DNA of 10,701 nt from Pseudomonadales bacterium. Its GTDB lineage: Bacteria; Pseudomonadota; Gammaproteobacteria; Pseudomonadales; IMCC2047. Below the pieces are notes generated by a model. The model saw nothing but the letters and a program-made list of their open reading frames with translations. It did no database searches and was not told where the DNA came from. The translations under genes were made by a program, and so were the position numbers. The stretch is taken from assembly GCA_021736745.1 (NCBI GenBank), contig JAIPFG010000080.1:1-10701 (forward strand). The letters run 5' to 3'. This document shows positions 1-6,777 of this stretch, in pieces (position 1 is the stretch's first letter; every line of letters starts with the position of its first letter).

Positions 1-1
1 A

Positions 2-421
2 CAGGTTTATGCTGTAGAGGGGCAATGTTTCGTTTTAGCGCCCTGCGGTATGGTTTCTCAGGAAATGTACGATCTGCTGGTAGCTAATGATGAGCAGGCG
101 GCATTGATCAAAGTGGGTGGCGGGTTTGCACAGATTTACGCGCCGGATGGAAGTCCTATTTGTAATCAAATACCCCAAACCGAAGAAGGTATTCTGTTTG
201 CCGAAATTGATTTGGGGGCGATCACCATAGCAAAGTCCTTTGCCGATCCTGTGGGGCATTATGCTAGACCAGATGTAACTCGGTTACGCCTGAACCGGAA
301 CCCACAACCAAAGGTAGAGACATTGGTGCCAGATTCTTTCCCACAAACGACAGAAAAACCCGATAATATACAAGACCATGATATTGAGAGCTTAGAGAAT
401 GAAAGCCTTGACCAGCAATAG
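2..421 (+). CDS. Nitrilase, C-terminal part (5' end outside window)
   Basis: This is the last 139 residues of a nitrilase of the aliphatic/arylacetonitrilase branch, which hydrolyses a nitrile directly to a carboxylic acid and ammonia in the cytoplasm. The frame is open from base 2, so the ATG at 50 is an internal methionine and not a start. Family landmarks visible are YAVEGQCFVLAPCG near the start, then VSQEMYDLL, GGGFAQIYAPDG, EEGILFAEIDL and DPVGHYARPDVTRL, which closes the conserved fold. The Glu-Lys-Cys catalytic residues lie upstream and cannot be checked. After the fold comes a tail of about 45 residues, rich in Pro then Asp/Glu/Asn, as in many nitrilases whose C-terminal tails vary. 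The next gene, 31 bases downstream, makes nitriles from aldoximes, which supports a nitrile substrate arising in the cell. Family assignment is firm; the exact substrate is unknown. Confidence 0.93.
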   Translation, partial: QVYAVEGQCFVLAPCGMVSQEMYDLLVANDEQAALIKVGGGFAQIYAPDGSPICNQIPQTEEGILFAEIDLGAITIAKSFADPVGHYARPDVTRLRLNRNPQPKVETLVPDSFPQTTEKPDNIQDHDIESLENESLDQQ

Positions 422-442
422 CTCATATTATTGGTAACAGAA

Positions 443-447
443 GAGGT
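443..447 (+). promoter_or_regulatory. Ribosome binding site of aldoxime dehydratase gene
   Basis: GAGGT sits six to seven bases before the ATG at 453. It supports this start and separate translation initiation within the operon. Confidence 0.65.
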
Positions 448-452
448 AGATC

Positions 453-1463
453 ATGCCCAGAAATAATATGCCTCCAAACTGGGAGCCGCCAGCCCCTGCC
501 TGGCAAGCTGTTTGGAAAAATACGCAAGACCCGCTTGTCGCAGGCTATTTCGGCATACAGGCAGAGACGCCAACTTTGCTCGACAGTTGGGCAAAGCACG
601 CTTTTACCGGTGCTCATGCCCCTCAATCGATAGAGCGAGGAATTACGATTGATCAAGCTGATATCACCAATCACCTCTACATTGGCTATTGGCGTCATTC
701 TGAATACAAACAATGGTGGCTACGTCAGGGTAATGCCGACTGGTGGGCCGACAAAAAACGTTTAACTGAAACGGTAGGTTATTGGCGGGAAATCATTTTG
801 ATGCCATTTGATCGTTTCGAAACCTTACATTCGACGCAAAAACCCCATGGCGTTAGCCTGTCAGCCGATGGTTTGGAGGGGCCTATTAGAGAACATGGGT
901 ATCCTGGCGGCATGCGCGACAGAATAGCACTCTCAAAAACCGATGATTTAAAGCTTACTGCTAACGTCGGCACTCAACTGAAGGCGCAGATCACAGACAG
1001 TGGCAGTAGAGTTTTAATTACACCGCCAGAAAAAATGTGCGTTATACGGTCCGGGCAAAACTGGTCTTTCTGCGATAAAGAAGAAAAAGCTTATTACCTA
1101 AAAAAACTTCATCCGGTACTGCTTAAAGGCATGCATTTTCTCAGAGATAATCCGGTTGAAACAAGTTGTTATGCTCTTCGCTTTGTTGATACCAAAGACA
1201 ATGCTTGGGACGCACTTGAACAAAGTTTCGGGTTAGGCTATTCCACCGATATTTTCGCATTTGAAAACTGGGCCAAAAGTCATCCGACGCACCTCGCTAT
1301 TTTTGGCGGTTTTCTGAAAATGGTTGAAACCTTTGGCGTAGAAATGAAGCTTAGATTATGGCATGAAGTGACAGTTGTTCCTGGCCTGGAATGTGAATTT
1401 GAGTACATAGGGTGCCACCCAAAAACGGGGTTATTGAGTTATGCAGATACCTCCCTTAAGTAG
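453..1463 (+). CDS. oxd: Heme-dependent aldoxime dehydratase (phenylacetaldoxime dehydratase family)
   Basis: Aldoxime dehydratase removes water from an aldoxime (R-CH=NOH) to give a nitrile, using ferrous heme b that binds the substrate nitrogen; it is cytoplasmic. The 336 residues fit the family (about 350). Visible landmarks are VAGYFGIQ (residues 29-36), NHLYIGYW (73-80), EHGYPGGMRDR (147-157), VIRSGQNWS (197-205), SHPTHLAIFGGF (276-287), LRLWHEVTVVPG (300-311) and CHPKTG (321-326). Using remembered numbering of characterised Oxd enzymes (Glu143, Arg178, Ser219, axial His299, distal His320), the likely equivalents are Glu123, Arg157, Ser200, His280 and His304, so all functional positions seem kept; this mapping is an inference without an alignment. 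The reading frame ends in two consecutive TAG codons. It lies between the nitrilase and an AraC regulator, giving a complete aldoxime-to-acid route. Natural substrate (aryl or alkyl aldoxime) is not evident. Confidence 0.93.
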   Translation: MPRNNMPPNWEPPAPAWQAVWKNTQDPLVAGYFGIQAETPTLLDSWAKHAFTGAHAPQSIERGITIDQADITNHLYIGYWRHSEYKQWWLRQGNADWWADKKRLTETVGYWREIILMPFDRFETLHSTQKPHGVSLSADGLEGPIREHGYPGGMRDRIALSKTDDLKLTANVGTQLKAQITDSGSRVLITPPEKMCVIRSGQNWSFCDKEEKAYYLKKLHPVLLKGMHFLRDNPVETSCYALRFVDTKDNAWDALEQSFGLGYSTDIFAFENWAKSHPTHLAIFGGFLKMVETFGVEMKLRLWHEVTVVPGLECEFEYIGCHPKTGLLSYADTSLK

Positions 1464-1496
1464 TAGTATATAGCGCTAAGCCAGGAGCCGACCAGC

Positions 1497-1500
1497 AGGG
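1497..1500 (+). promoter_or_regulatory. Ribosome binding site of AraC-family regulator gene
   Basis: AGGG lies seven bases before the ATG at 1508 and fixes this start. No terminator-like hairpin is evident in the 44-base gap, consistent with cotranscription with the dehydratase gene. Confidence 0.55.
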
Positions 1501-1507
1501 TATAAAT

Positions 1508-2473
1508 ATGATTTCTTTAATTCCTGAAGGTTATCAAAAAAGCACTTCCGATATTCCGGAACACGAGCGTTTTGACTATTGGCGCGACATGATATGCGAC
1601 GAATTTGTAAAACTGGATTGCGAGAAAGTTAAGCAGGGTTCCTTTGTTGGCCAAATTCGTGGCGGCGTCGGTGTCTCAAGCTTGCGCTTTTCAGAGGTTA
1701 TTTCCGATCCTCAATTAGTGCGCCGTTCCAAACGACAGATTGCCAAATCGACGGAAGAAGAGTTCCTTATCAGTTTCCAGCTGGTTGAACAGGGCTTAGT
1801 GAGGCAAGATGGTCGTGAAGCGCTATTAAAACCCGGCTATTTTGCACTTTATGACAGTAGCAGACCCTACACGCTGACCTTCAAGAAACGATTCCACCAG
1901 TTTATCGTGCAAATGCCTAAAGACGTTTTAAGCCGGCATTTGATGGAGCCTGAAAAATATACAGCCATTCCCATCTCTGGCACCTGTGGATTAGGAGCTA
2001 TTCTGTGTAATTTTATCTTTTCACTGGCAAAAGAGCTTCATCATGTACGACAGGCACCAGAGGAACTCTCCGAGAATCTGGTGAATATGATTGCAATGTC
2101 CTTTAGTTCATCACTGATGCTCAAAGAGGCCGTAAGTCAATCGGTCATAAGGGATTCTGTGAAACGAAGAGTGCGCCAATTTATAGACAATAATCTATAC
2201 AATCCCGATCTGACAAATACGCAGATCGCCCAGTCTCAAGGCATTTCCACCCGTTATTTACATAAGTTATTTGAAGACGACGAGCACTCGATTCATAGTC
2301 TTATCCTGGAAAAGCGAATGCAAAAAGCTCAGGAATTACTGAATGACTCAACATACCAAGGGCACAGTATTGAAAAAATCGCTTATAGTCTGGGCTTTTC
2401 CAGTCCAGCGCACTTTTCGCGGGTCTTTAAAAAGCGTTTTGGCCTAAGCCCGAGCGAATCAAAACCAGAATAA
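1508..2473 (+). CDS. AraC-family transcriptional regulator, probable regulator of the aldoxime/nitrile operon
   Basis: This 321-residue protein has the classic two-part AraC layout. Residues ~10-200 form an N-terminal effector-binding region of the AraC_binding_2 type, with the KPGYFALYDSSRPYTLTF stretch (108-125) typical of that group. Residues ~218-318 form the DNA-binding domain with two helix-turn-helix units, the first around 235-256 (NTQIAQSQGISTRYLHKLF) and the second around 286-308, containing IAYSLGFSSPAHFSRVFKKR and the family-signature ending FGLSPSE. It shares strand and spacing with the nitrilase and aldoxime dehydratase genes, so it is probably cotranscribed with and activates them, as AraC-type regulators are known to do for nitrilase and aldoxime dehydratase genes. 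The ligand, possibly an aldoxime, nitrile or acid product, is not shown by the sequence. The operator would be upstream of the nitrilase, outside the window. It ends 24 bases from the convergent response-regulator gene. Confidence 0.92.
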   Translation: MISLIPEGYQKSTSDIPEHERFDYWRDMICDEFVKLDCEKVKQGSFVGQIRGGVGVSSLRFSEVISDPQLVRRSKRQIAKSTEEEFLISFQLVEQGLVRQDGREALLKPGYFALYDSSRPYTLTFKKRFHQFIVQMPKDVLSRHLMEPEKYTAIPISGTCGLGAILCNFIFSLAKELHHVRQAPEELSENLVNMIAMSFSSSLMLKEAVSQSVIRDSVKRRVRQFIDNNLYNPDLTNTQIAQSQGISTRYLHKLFEDDEHSIHSLILEKRMQKAQELLNDSTYQGHSIEKIAYSLGFSSPAHFSRVFKKRFGLSPSESKPE

Positions 2474-2497
2474 TATTGGCGTTTTGTTCAGAACCGA

Positions 2498-3733
2498 TCA
2501 GCCAACCAGAAAATAAATGCCTCCCAAAGCAGCAACAGATGCCACCAAGGCTATGCTGCTCATTACATAAAGCTTGTTTATTTTAGACTTTAATTGATTG
2601 CTGGCCTGTTCAATCTTTTCCCAAGCTGATTCAGCCGCTTCCTGACGCGCGCTTTCAAGCCCGGCTTCAATACCTTTCGCCAGCTTTCTATCGAGGCGTT
2701 CTTGCAGTTCTAAGGTCATCGTCTGGGCCGTTTCATCCGCCGTCTGCCTGGCTGTTTTTTGAGCAATGTCTGATACCTGTAAGAGCGTATCATTGGATTG
2801 CTCGGTTGCTACATCCTTTGCCCGCATGAGGATATCTTCCATCAGTTCCGGCGCAACTTTTGTCAAATACTGATGCGATTTCAACTCGCCGATATTCGAA
2901 TAAATTTCAGACAGTTGTTCATTAATTTCACGCTGGATCTGCTCGTAACCCTGCTGTAATTGAGACTGTATTAGCACTTCCACCTCGTCCAGTGTCAGAC
3001 CGGGTTTCACTTCCAATGGAACGGGCTGCATTTGCTGTTGCGCTTTGGCTACTTCACTCGCAACACTCGCCTCAAGCATCGACTTTGCCACCTTATCGAA
3101 GTTACTAAGCACCATGCTTCTTAATTGGGGCAACCTCTCTTCCAGCAATTCCCCCAAACGCTTTTGCATGAACTCATCGACAGCACCGATTGCGGATTCG
3201 GTGGCCACCTGCCGTATCATATCGACCGGCACGACCACATCATCCAAGGTGGGTACTTTTCTGTGCTCCATTAACTCTGGCTGGTCATCGGACATATCTT
3301 GGTTGACCACTTCATCAATATAAGTATCTTCGTTACTCACTTCCTGTTTTTGGCGGTCTTTGTCTTTGTTGCGCATAAAATTATCCAGAACCTGACTCAG
3401 TGCACTCGGGGTTGCCGGTTTTGGTAATATATCAATCGCGCCATTGTCTCGCGCCTCTTGCGCGTAATGATTGCCCTCTTTCGACGTGCACATAATAATG
3501 GGGATTTCAGATTTATCCGGTCTATTTTTAATTGCCCTCGCAGCTTCGAAACCATCCATACCCGGCATAAAATGATCCATAAAAATTAGGTCAGGGTGGT
3601 TACTATCCAAGTACCCTAACGCCTGCTCCGCACTTTCTGCCACATCAACCTGCAGGCCATTGCGCTCCAGTAATTTACGCAAAGCAAAACGCGCCGACTT
3701 AGAATCATCTACTAATAAAACTCGATTTAACAT
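2498..3733 (-). CDS. Response regulator with receiver domain, long helical region and C-terminal membrane anchor
   Basis: The 411-residue protein starts with a complete CheY-like receiver domain (residues 1-~122). Acidic residues Asp9/Asp10, phosphoacceptor Asp53 in FMDHFMPGMDG, Thr83 in IIMCTS and Lys105 in LPKP are all present, so phosphorylation by a histidine kinase is expected. There is no DNA-binding, GGDEF, EAL or other known output domain. Residues ~123-170 are a polar acidic linker, and ~175-388 are almost wholly helix-forming, rich in Ala, Glu, Gln and Lys, likely coiled coil. The last ~22 residues (LYVMSSIALVASVAALGGIY, then FLVG) are a hydrophobic segment ending at the C-terminus, which suggests a tail-anchored inner-membrane protein with the receiver in the cytoplasm. 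No sensor kinase gene is in the window. The start is supported by AAGG seven bases upstream. Receiver assignment is firm; the role of the rest is unknown. Confidence 0.9.
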   Translation of the reverse strand: MLNRVLLVDDSKSARFALRKLLERNGLQVDVAESAEQALGYLDSNHPDLIFMDHFMPGMDGFEAARAIKNRPDKSEIPIIMCTSKEGNHYAQEARDNGAIDILPKPATPSALSQVLDNFMRNKDKDRQKQEVSNEDTYIDEVVNQDMSDDQPELMEHRKVPTLDDVVVPVDMIRQVATESAIGAVDEFMQKRLGELLEERLPQLRSMVLSNFDKVAKSMLEASVASEVAKAQQQMQPVPLEVKPGLTLDEVEVLIQSQLQQGYEQIQREINEQLSEIYSNIGELKSHQYLTKVAPELMEDILMRAKDVATEQSNDTLLQVSDIAQKTARQTADETAQTMTLELQERLDRKLAKGIEAGLESARQEAAESAWEKIEQASNQLKSKINKLYVMSSIALVASVAALGGIYFLVG

Positions 3734-3740
3734 ATGGGTA

Positions 3741-3744
3741 CCTT
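3741..3744 (-). promoter_or_regulatory. Ribosome binding site of response regulator gene
   Basis: On the minus strand AAGG lies seven bases before the ATG at 3733, supporting that start. Confidence 0.55.
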
Positions 3745-3772
3745 CACAGTATAAAACTGGCGCTATTGGCAG

Positions 3773-3800
3773 GTTATAGCCACTCCTTTCATTACAACAA
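3773..3800 (-). promoter_or_regulatory. Possible sigma-70-type promoter of response regulator gene
   Basis: On the minus strand TATAAC (3778-3773; five of six consensus bases) is preceded by a 16-base spacer and TTGTTG (3800-3795), which matches the -35 box only in its first three bases. It would place the transcript start some 30 bases before the ribosome binding site. The weak -35 box would suit an activated promoter, but this is a by-eye call. Confidence 0.25.
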
Positions 3801-3879
3801 TCCCCGCTTCATCAAAACAACAACCATAAATTTTAATTGGTCAACAAAGTATGGGATAACTGATTGATAGAAAGTTTCA

Positions 3880-3891
3880 GCTGGTACCAGC
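3880..3891. repeat. 12-bp perfect palindrome upstream of response regulator gene
   Basis: GCTGGTACCAGC is a perfect palindrome about 150 bases upstream of the response regulator start and about 100 bases beyond the membrane-protein stop codon. It could be a binding site for a dimeric regulator. It is too compact, with no loop and no following T-run, for a terminator. Confidence 0.5.
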
Positions 3892-3913
3892 GCCTAAGTT
3901 AGTTATAGGCTAT
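3892..3913. repeat. Interrupted inverted repeat GCCTA-N9-TAGGC, intergenic copy 1
   Basis: GCCTA (3892-3896) and TAGGC (3906-3910) are inverted arms with a nine-base centre, followed by TAT so that the right side reads TAGGCTAT. The same arms and octamer recur at 4671-4688, in the other intergenic region bordering the membrane-protein gene. It abuts the 12-bp palindrome. A regulatory site or chance similarity are both possible. Confidence 0.35.
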
Positions 3914-3919
3914 GATTGC

Positions 3920-3933
3920 ATTTTGAGCAAAAT
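3920..3933. repeat. AT-rich 14-bp inverted repeat
   Basis: ATTTTGAGCAAAAT has six-base complementary arms around a two-base centre. It is the third palindromic element within 54 bases. The loop is too short for a transcript hairpin, so a protein-binding site or chance are the likelier readings. Confidence 0.35.
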
Positions 3934-3977
3934 TTAAGCACCCAAAAATAGGCTGGATCAAGGTAAGATTAAGACGA

Positions 3978-4619
3978 TCAACCGCCGTCAGACTTCTCAG
4001 TAAAGTCGTCGATATAGAAGTGTTTCGGTGTGGTATCAAAAAAGAATTCAATATCCGATGCATAATCCCGACTTTCTCCGGGATTGAGTTCGTTCATGTC
4101 TTTCACTTCATCGGTGGCCACATGAACGCCATACTCATCAAAAAGAAGAACGCGAAAAGCCGGTTGTATTTTTACCGGCGTATTATTTTCTACCACAAGA
4201 AGGTACTTATATTGTTGCTGATTCGCCTGCTTAATAATGTTGAAGACAACATTTTTAACATGACGGTTATTCACCCTTAATACCTTATTAAAGACCAGCT
4301 CTTCTAAGTTGGGGAAGCGTCCTTTTATTAGCTCTGCCATTTCTTGATTGGCCTTTTCCAGCTGTGGCTTTAAGCCGTCCAATTCCCTTTGGGACTGTTC
4401 CAGGTCAGTTTGTAGATTGCGGTTAGATTCGTTCAATGCAGAAATCTTGACAATGCTGTAGATCGAAACCACAAGCAAAACGAGTGCAGTGACGGCCAGC
4501 GCCATGGACAGCAAAATAATTTTTAGTGTTCTGCGTCGCGAATGGCTGGAACGACCATAACGGTTATGCTCCATTTTATCCTTGTAATCGGTCGCGGAAA
4601 CGTCTGAATGGTCTGCCAT
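3978..4619 (-). CDS. Single-pass membrane protein with coiled coil and beta-rich C-terminal domain, function unknown
   Basis: I do not recognise a named family. The 213-residue protein has a short charged N-terminus with an Arg cluster (SHSRRR, 25-30), a transmembrane segment at about 32-56 (IILLSMALAVTALVLLVVSI within it), a coiled coil at about 58-100 with heptad-like Leu/Glu/Gln spacing, and a C-terminal region (~105-205) that looks beta-rich, with KYLLVVENNTPVKIQPAFRV (138-157), LNPGES (178-183) and a closing KHFYIDDF. The positive charges before the membrane segment predict an N-in, C-out topology, so the coiled coil and beta domain face the periplasm. The C-terminal region resembles Ig-like FxLYD-type domains in general pattern only. 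A longer frame opens at TTG 4646, but ATG 4619 has AGGG five bases upstream and is preferred. It lies between ligA and the response regulator on the same strand; a functional link to either is unproven. Confidence 0.75.
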   Translation of the reverse strand: MADHSDVSATDYKDKMEHNRYGRSSHSRRRTLKIILLSMALAVTALVLLVVSIYSIVKISALNESNRNLQTDLEQSQRELDGLKPQLEKANQEMAELIKGRFPNLEELVFNKVLRVNNRHVKNVVFNIIKQANQQQYKYLLVVENNTPVKIQPAFRVLLFDEYGVHVATDEVKDMNELNPGESRDYASDIEFFFDTTPKHFYIDDFTEKSDGG

Positions 4620-4624
4620 AACGG

Positions 4625-4628
4625 CCCT
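4625..4628 (-). promoter_or_regulatory. Ribosome binding site deciding the membrane-protein start
   Basis: AGGG on the minus strand, five bases before the ATG at 4619, favours this start over the upstream in-frame TTG at 4646. Confidence 0.55.
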
Positions 4629-4669
4629 AGTTATTTTTATTTTCAATATCTTGCGGCTAATTCTAGCAA

Positions 4670-4688
4670 AGCCTACGTATTAGGCTAT
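4670..4688. repeat. Inverted repeat AGCCTA-N5-TAGGCT, intergenic copy 2
   Basis: Six-base complementary arms (4670-4675 and 4681-4686) surround a five-base centre, and the right side reads TAGGCTAT as at 3906-3913. Transcribed from ligA it could form a small hairpin followed by TTTGCT, but the stem is short and the T-run poor, so it would be a weak terminator at best. It lies about 50 bases upstream of the membrane-protein start, where a regulator could also bind. Confidence 0.35.
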
Positions 4689-4751
4689 TACTTTCTCACT
4701 TAATAAATACAAGATTGCTGAGTTTTGTCCGTCATGACATCAAATAGATTA

Positions 4752-6776
4752 TCAAGCCCGCCACTCAGACAAGCACCTAATAAATTCCTCTTCATCAATA
4801 ATTTCTAACTCTAAAGATTTCGCTTTACTCAGCTTCGAGCCAGCATTTGTCCCGGCCACCAAGTAATCCGTTTTCGCAGACACACTCCCACTCACCTTGG
4901 CACCCAATGCCTGTAGTTCTGCCTTAGCCTGATCCCGTGTCATCCGCTCTAACGTCCCCGTCAGGACAAAGGTTTTCCCTTGTAAAGGCAACTCCGCGAC
5001 TGGCCTGGGTTCATTTTCAGGCCAGTGAACGCCTGCTGTACGTAACTGTGCAATAATATCGAGATTATGGGGCTGCTGAAAAAAAGTATTGATATGCTTC
5101 GCCACAATAGGACCAATATCGGGTACTGACAATAACGATTCTTCTGAAGCGGTTTGCACCTTTTCCAAGCTACCAAAGTGATTCGCTAAATTCAGCGCCG
5201 TTGCCTCTCCCACTTCCCGTATACCCAGCGCATAGATAAACCGGTTGAGACTGGTTTTTTTACTTTTCTCCAGCGCTTTTAAAAGATTATCAGCAGACTT
5301 ATCGCCCATCCGTTCTAGTTTACTTAACTGCTCAGAGCGTAAATTAAAAATATCAGCAACGGTTTCCACCAACCCCTCGTCAACCAGAGCATCCACAAGT
5401 TTGTCCCCCAAGCCTTCAATATCCATCGCTTTGCGCGAGGCAAAATGCTTAATGGCTTGTTTACGCTGTGCAGAACAATAAAGTCCACCCGTACATCGAG
5501 CGACAGCCTCTCCAATATTACGCAAAATTTCAGAATCACACACAGGACAACGGCTGGGGAAAGAAATTACCTCAGCATCGTCTGGACGCTGTGCCAATAC
5601 CACGCTCACCACTTGAGGAATGACGTCGCCGGCACGACGTACAATGACCGTATCTCCCACACGAACATCAAGACGCTCGATTTCATCCATATTATGTAAA
5701 GTGGCGTTACTCACCGTGACACCACCCACAAAAACTGGTTGTAATCGTGCTACCGGCGTAATCGCGCCGGTCCGCCCCACCTGAAATTCCACATCTAGCA
5801 AACGCGTCATTTCTTCCTGGGCCGGAAACTTATAGGCGATCGCCCAGCGAGGCGCACGTGACACAAAACCCAGAGCTTGCTGTAAAGGGAGACTATTGAC
5901 TTTAAAGACAATACCATCTATTTCATAATGAAGTTGATCGCGTTTATTTCCTAACTGGCGGTAATAATTGATACAGGCATCAATACCCCGCACCACCGAC
6001 ATTTGATCATTCACACGAAATCCCCACTGGTGAAGTTGCTGTAACACTTGTGTGTGTCTGTCGGGTAACTCGCCATCTTCAACCAACCCGGCGCTGTAGC
6101 AACACATTTCCAAAGGTCTCTTCGCCGTAATTTTCGGATCCAGTTGGCGCAAACTGCCCGCTGCCGCATTACGTGGGTTCACAAAGGGTTTTTCGTCAGC
6201 CGCTAATGCCCGACGATTAAATTCCTCAAATCCTTTTTTCGGCATATAAACCTCGCCACGCACTTCCAATATTCGAGGCCAACCTTCGCCGATTAGCTTC
6301 AGAGGAATAGAAGGAATGGTACGTAAATTTTGGCTGATATCTTCGCCGCGATAGCCGTCCCCCCGCGTTGCCCCTTGTACAAAGAGCCCATCACGATAAA
6401 GCAGGCTCACGGCAATACCATCCAACTTGGGTTCGCAGGCATACTCGATTTCCGCATCGGATTTTAAGCGTTCTTTAATCCGCCGTTCAAAATCCAACAA
6501 CTCCTCGTCGCTAAAGGCATTGTCGAGCGAGAGCATCGGTATTTGATGAACTATCTCAGAAAATGCGCTGAGGGGATTTGCACCGATACGTTGACTGGGG
6601 GAGTCGGGAGTTAACCATTCAGGATGTTCTGTTTCAATCGCTTGAAGCTGGCGCATTAGCCGATCATATTCGGCATCAGGAACGGAGGGATCATCTAACA
6701 CATAATAACGGTAATTATGCTGGTTTATTTCCTCCTTCAGTTGCTCAAGCTGTTTCCGGTTGTACGTTTGAATCAT
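4752..6776 (-). CDS. ligA: NAD-dependent DNA ligase LigA
   Basis: LigA seals nicks during replication and repair, using NAD+ to form a ligase-adenylate intermediate. With the ATG at 6776 it has 674 residues, close to the E. coli enzyme (671). Domains follow in the usual order: Ia with HNYRYYVLDDPSVPDAEYD (~20-38); adenylation domain with the nucleophile Lys117 in CEPKLDG; OB fold including GRTGAITPVA (~335-343); zinc finger with Cys410, Cys413, Cys428 and Cys434; helix-hairpin-helix repeats (~450-580, e.g. ALGIREVGEATA); and a C-terminal BRCT domain (~597-670) with GKTFVLTGTLERMTR. Nothing essential is missing. The frame extends upstream to a GTG at 6815, but that would overlap zipA; the ATG lies one base after the zipA stop, and the length fits, so translation is probably coupled to zipA. 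No strong separate ribosome binding site is visible. Confidence 0.97.
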   Translation of the reverse strand: MIQTYNRKQLEQLKEEINQHNYRYYVLDDPSVPDAEYDRLMRQLQAIETEHPEWLTPDSPSQRIGANPLSAFSEIVHQIPMLSLDNAFSDEELLDFERRIKERLKSDAEIEYACEPKLDGIAVSLLYRDGLFVQGATRGDGYRGEDISQNLRTIPSIPLKLIGEGWPRILEVRGEVYMPKKGFEEFNRRALAADEKPFVNPRNAAAGSLRQLDPKITAKRPLEMCCYSAGLVEDGELPDRHTQVLQQLHQWGFRVNDQMSVVRGIDACINYYRQLGNKRDQLHYEIDGIVFKVNSLPLQQALGFVSRAPRWAIAYKFPAQEEMTRLLDVEFQVGRTGAITPVARLQPVFVGGVTVSNATLHNMDEIERLDVRVGDTVIVRRAGDVIPQVVSVVLAQRPDDAEVISFPSRCPVCDSEILRNIGEAVARCTGGLYCSAQRKQAIKHFASRKAMDIEGLGDKLVDALVDEGLVETVADIFNLRSEQLSKLERMGDKSADNLLKALEKSKKTSLNRFIYALGIREVGEATALNLANHFGSLEKVQTASEESLLSVPDIGPIVAKHINTFFQQPHNLDIIAQLRTAGVHWPENEPRPVAELPLQGKTFVLTGTLERMTRDQAKAELQALGAKVSGSVSAKTDYLVAGTNAGSKLSKAKSLELEIIDEEEFIRCLSEWRA

Positions 6777-6777
6777 G

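Noticed and set aside
50..421. A free-standing 123-residue gene starting at ATG 50
   Set aside because: The frame is open upstream to base 2 and the upstream residues match nitrilase sequence, so this is an internal Met of a truncated-by-window gene.
423..713. 96-residue minus-strand frame over the start of the aldoxime dehydratase gene
   Set aside because: Antisense to a well-supported enzyme gene and without recognisable features.
2476..2505. TTGGC ... GCCAA inverted arms between the convergent AraC and response-regulator genes, as a bidirectional terminator
   Set aside because: Five-base stem with a 20-base loop and no clear T-run on either strand; too weak to call. How either transcript ends here is not evident.
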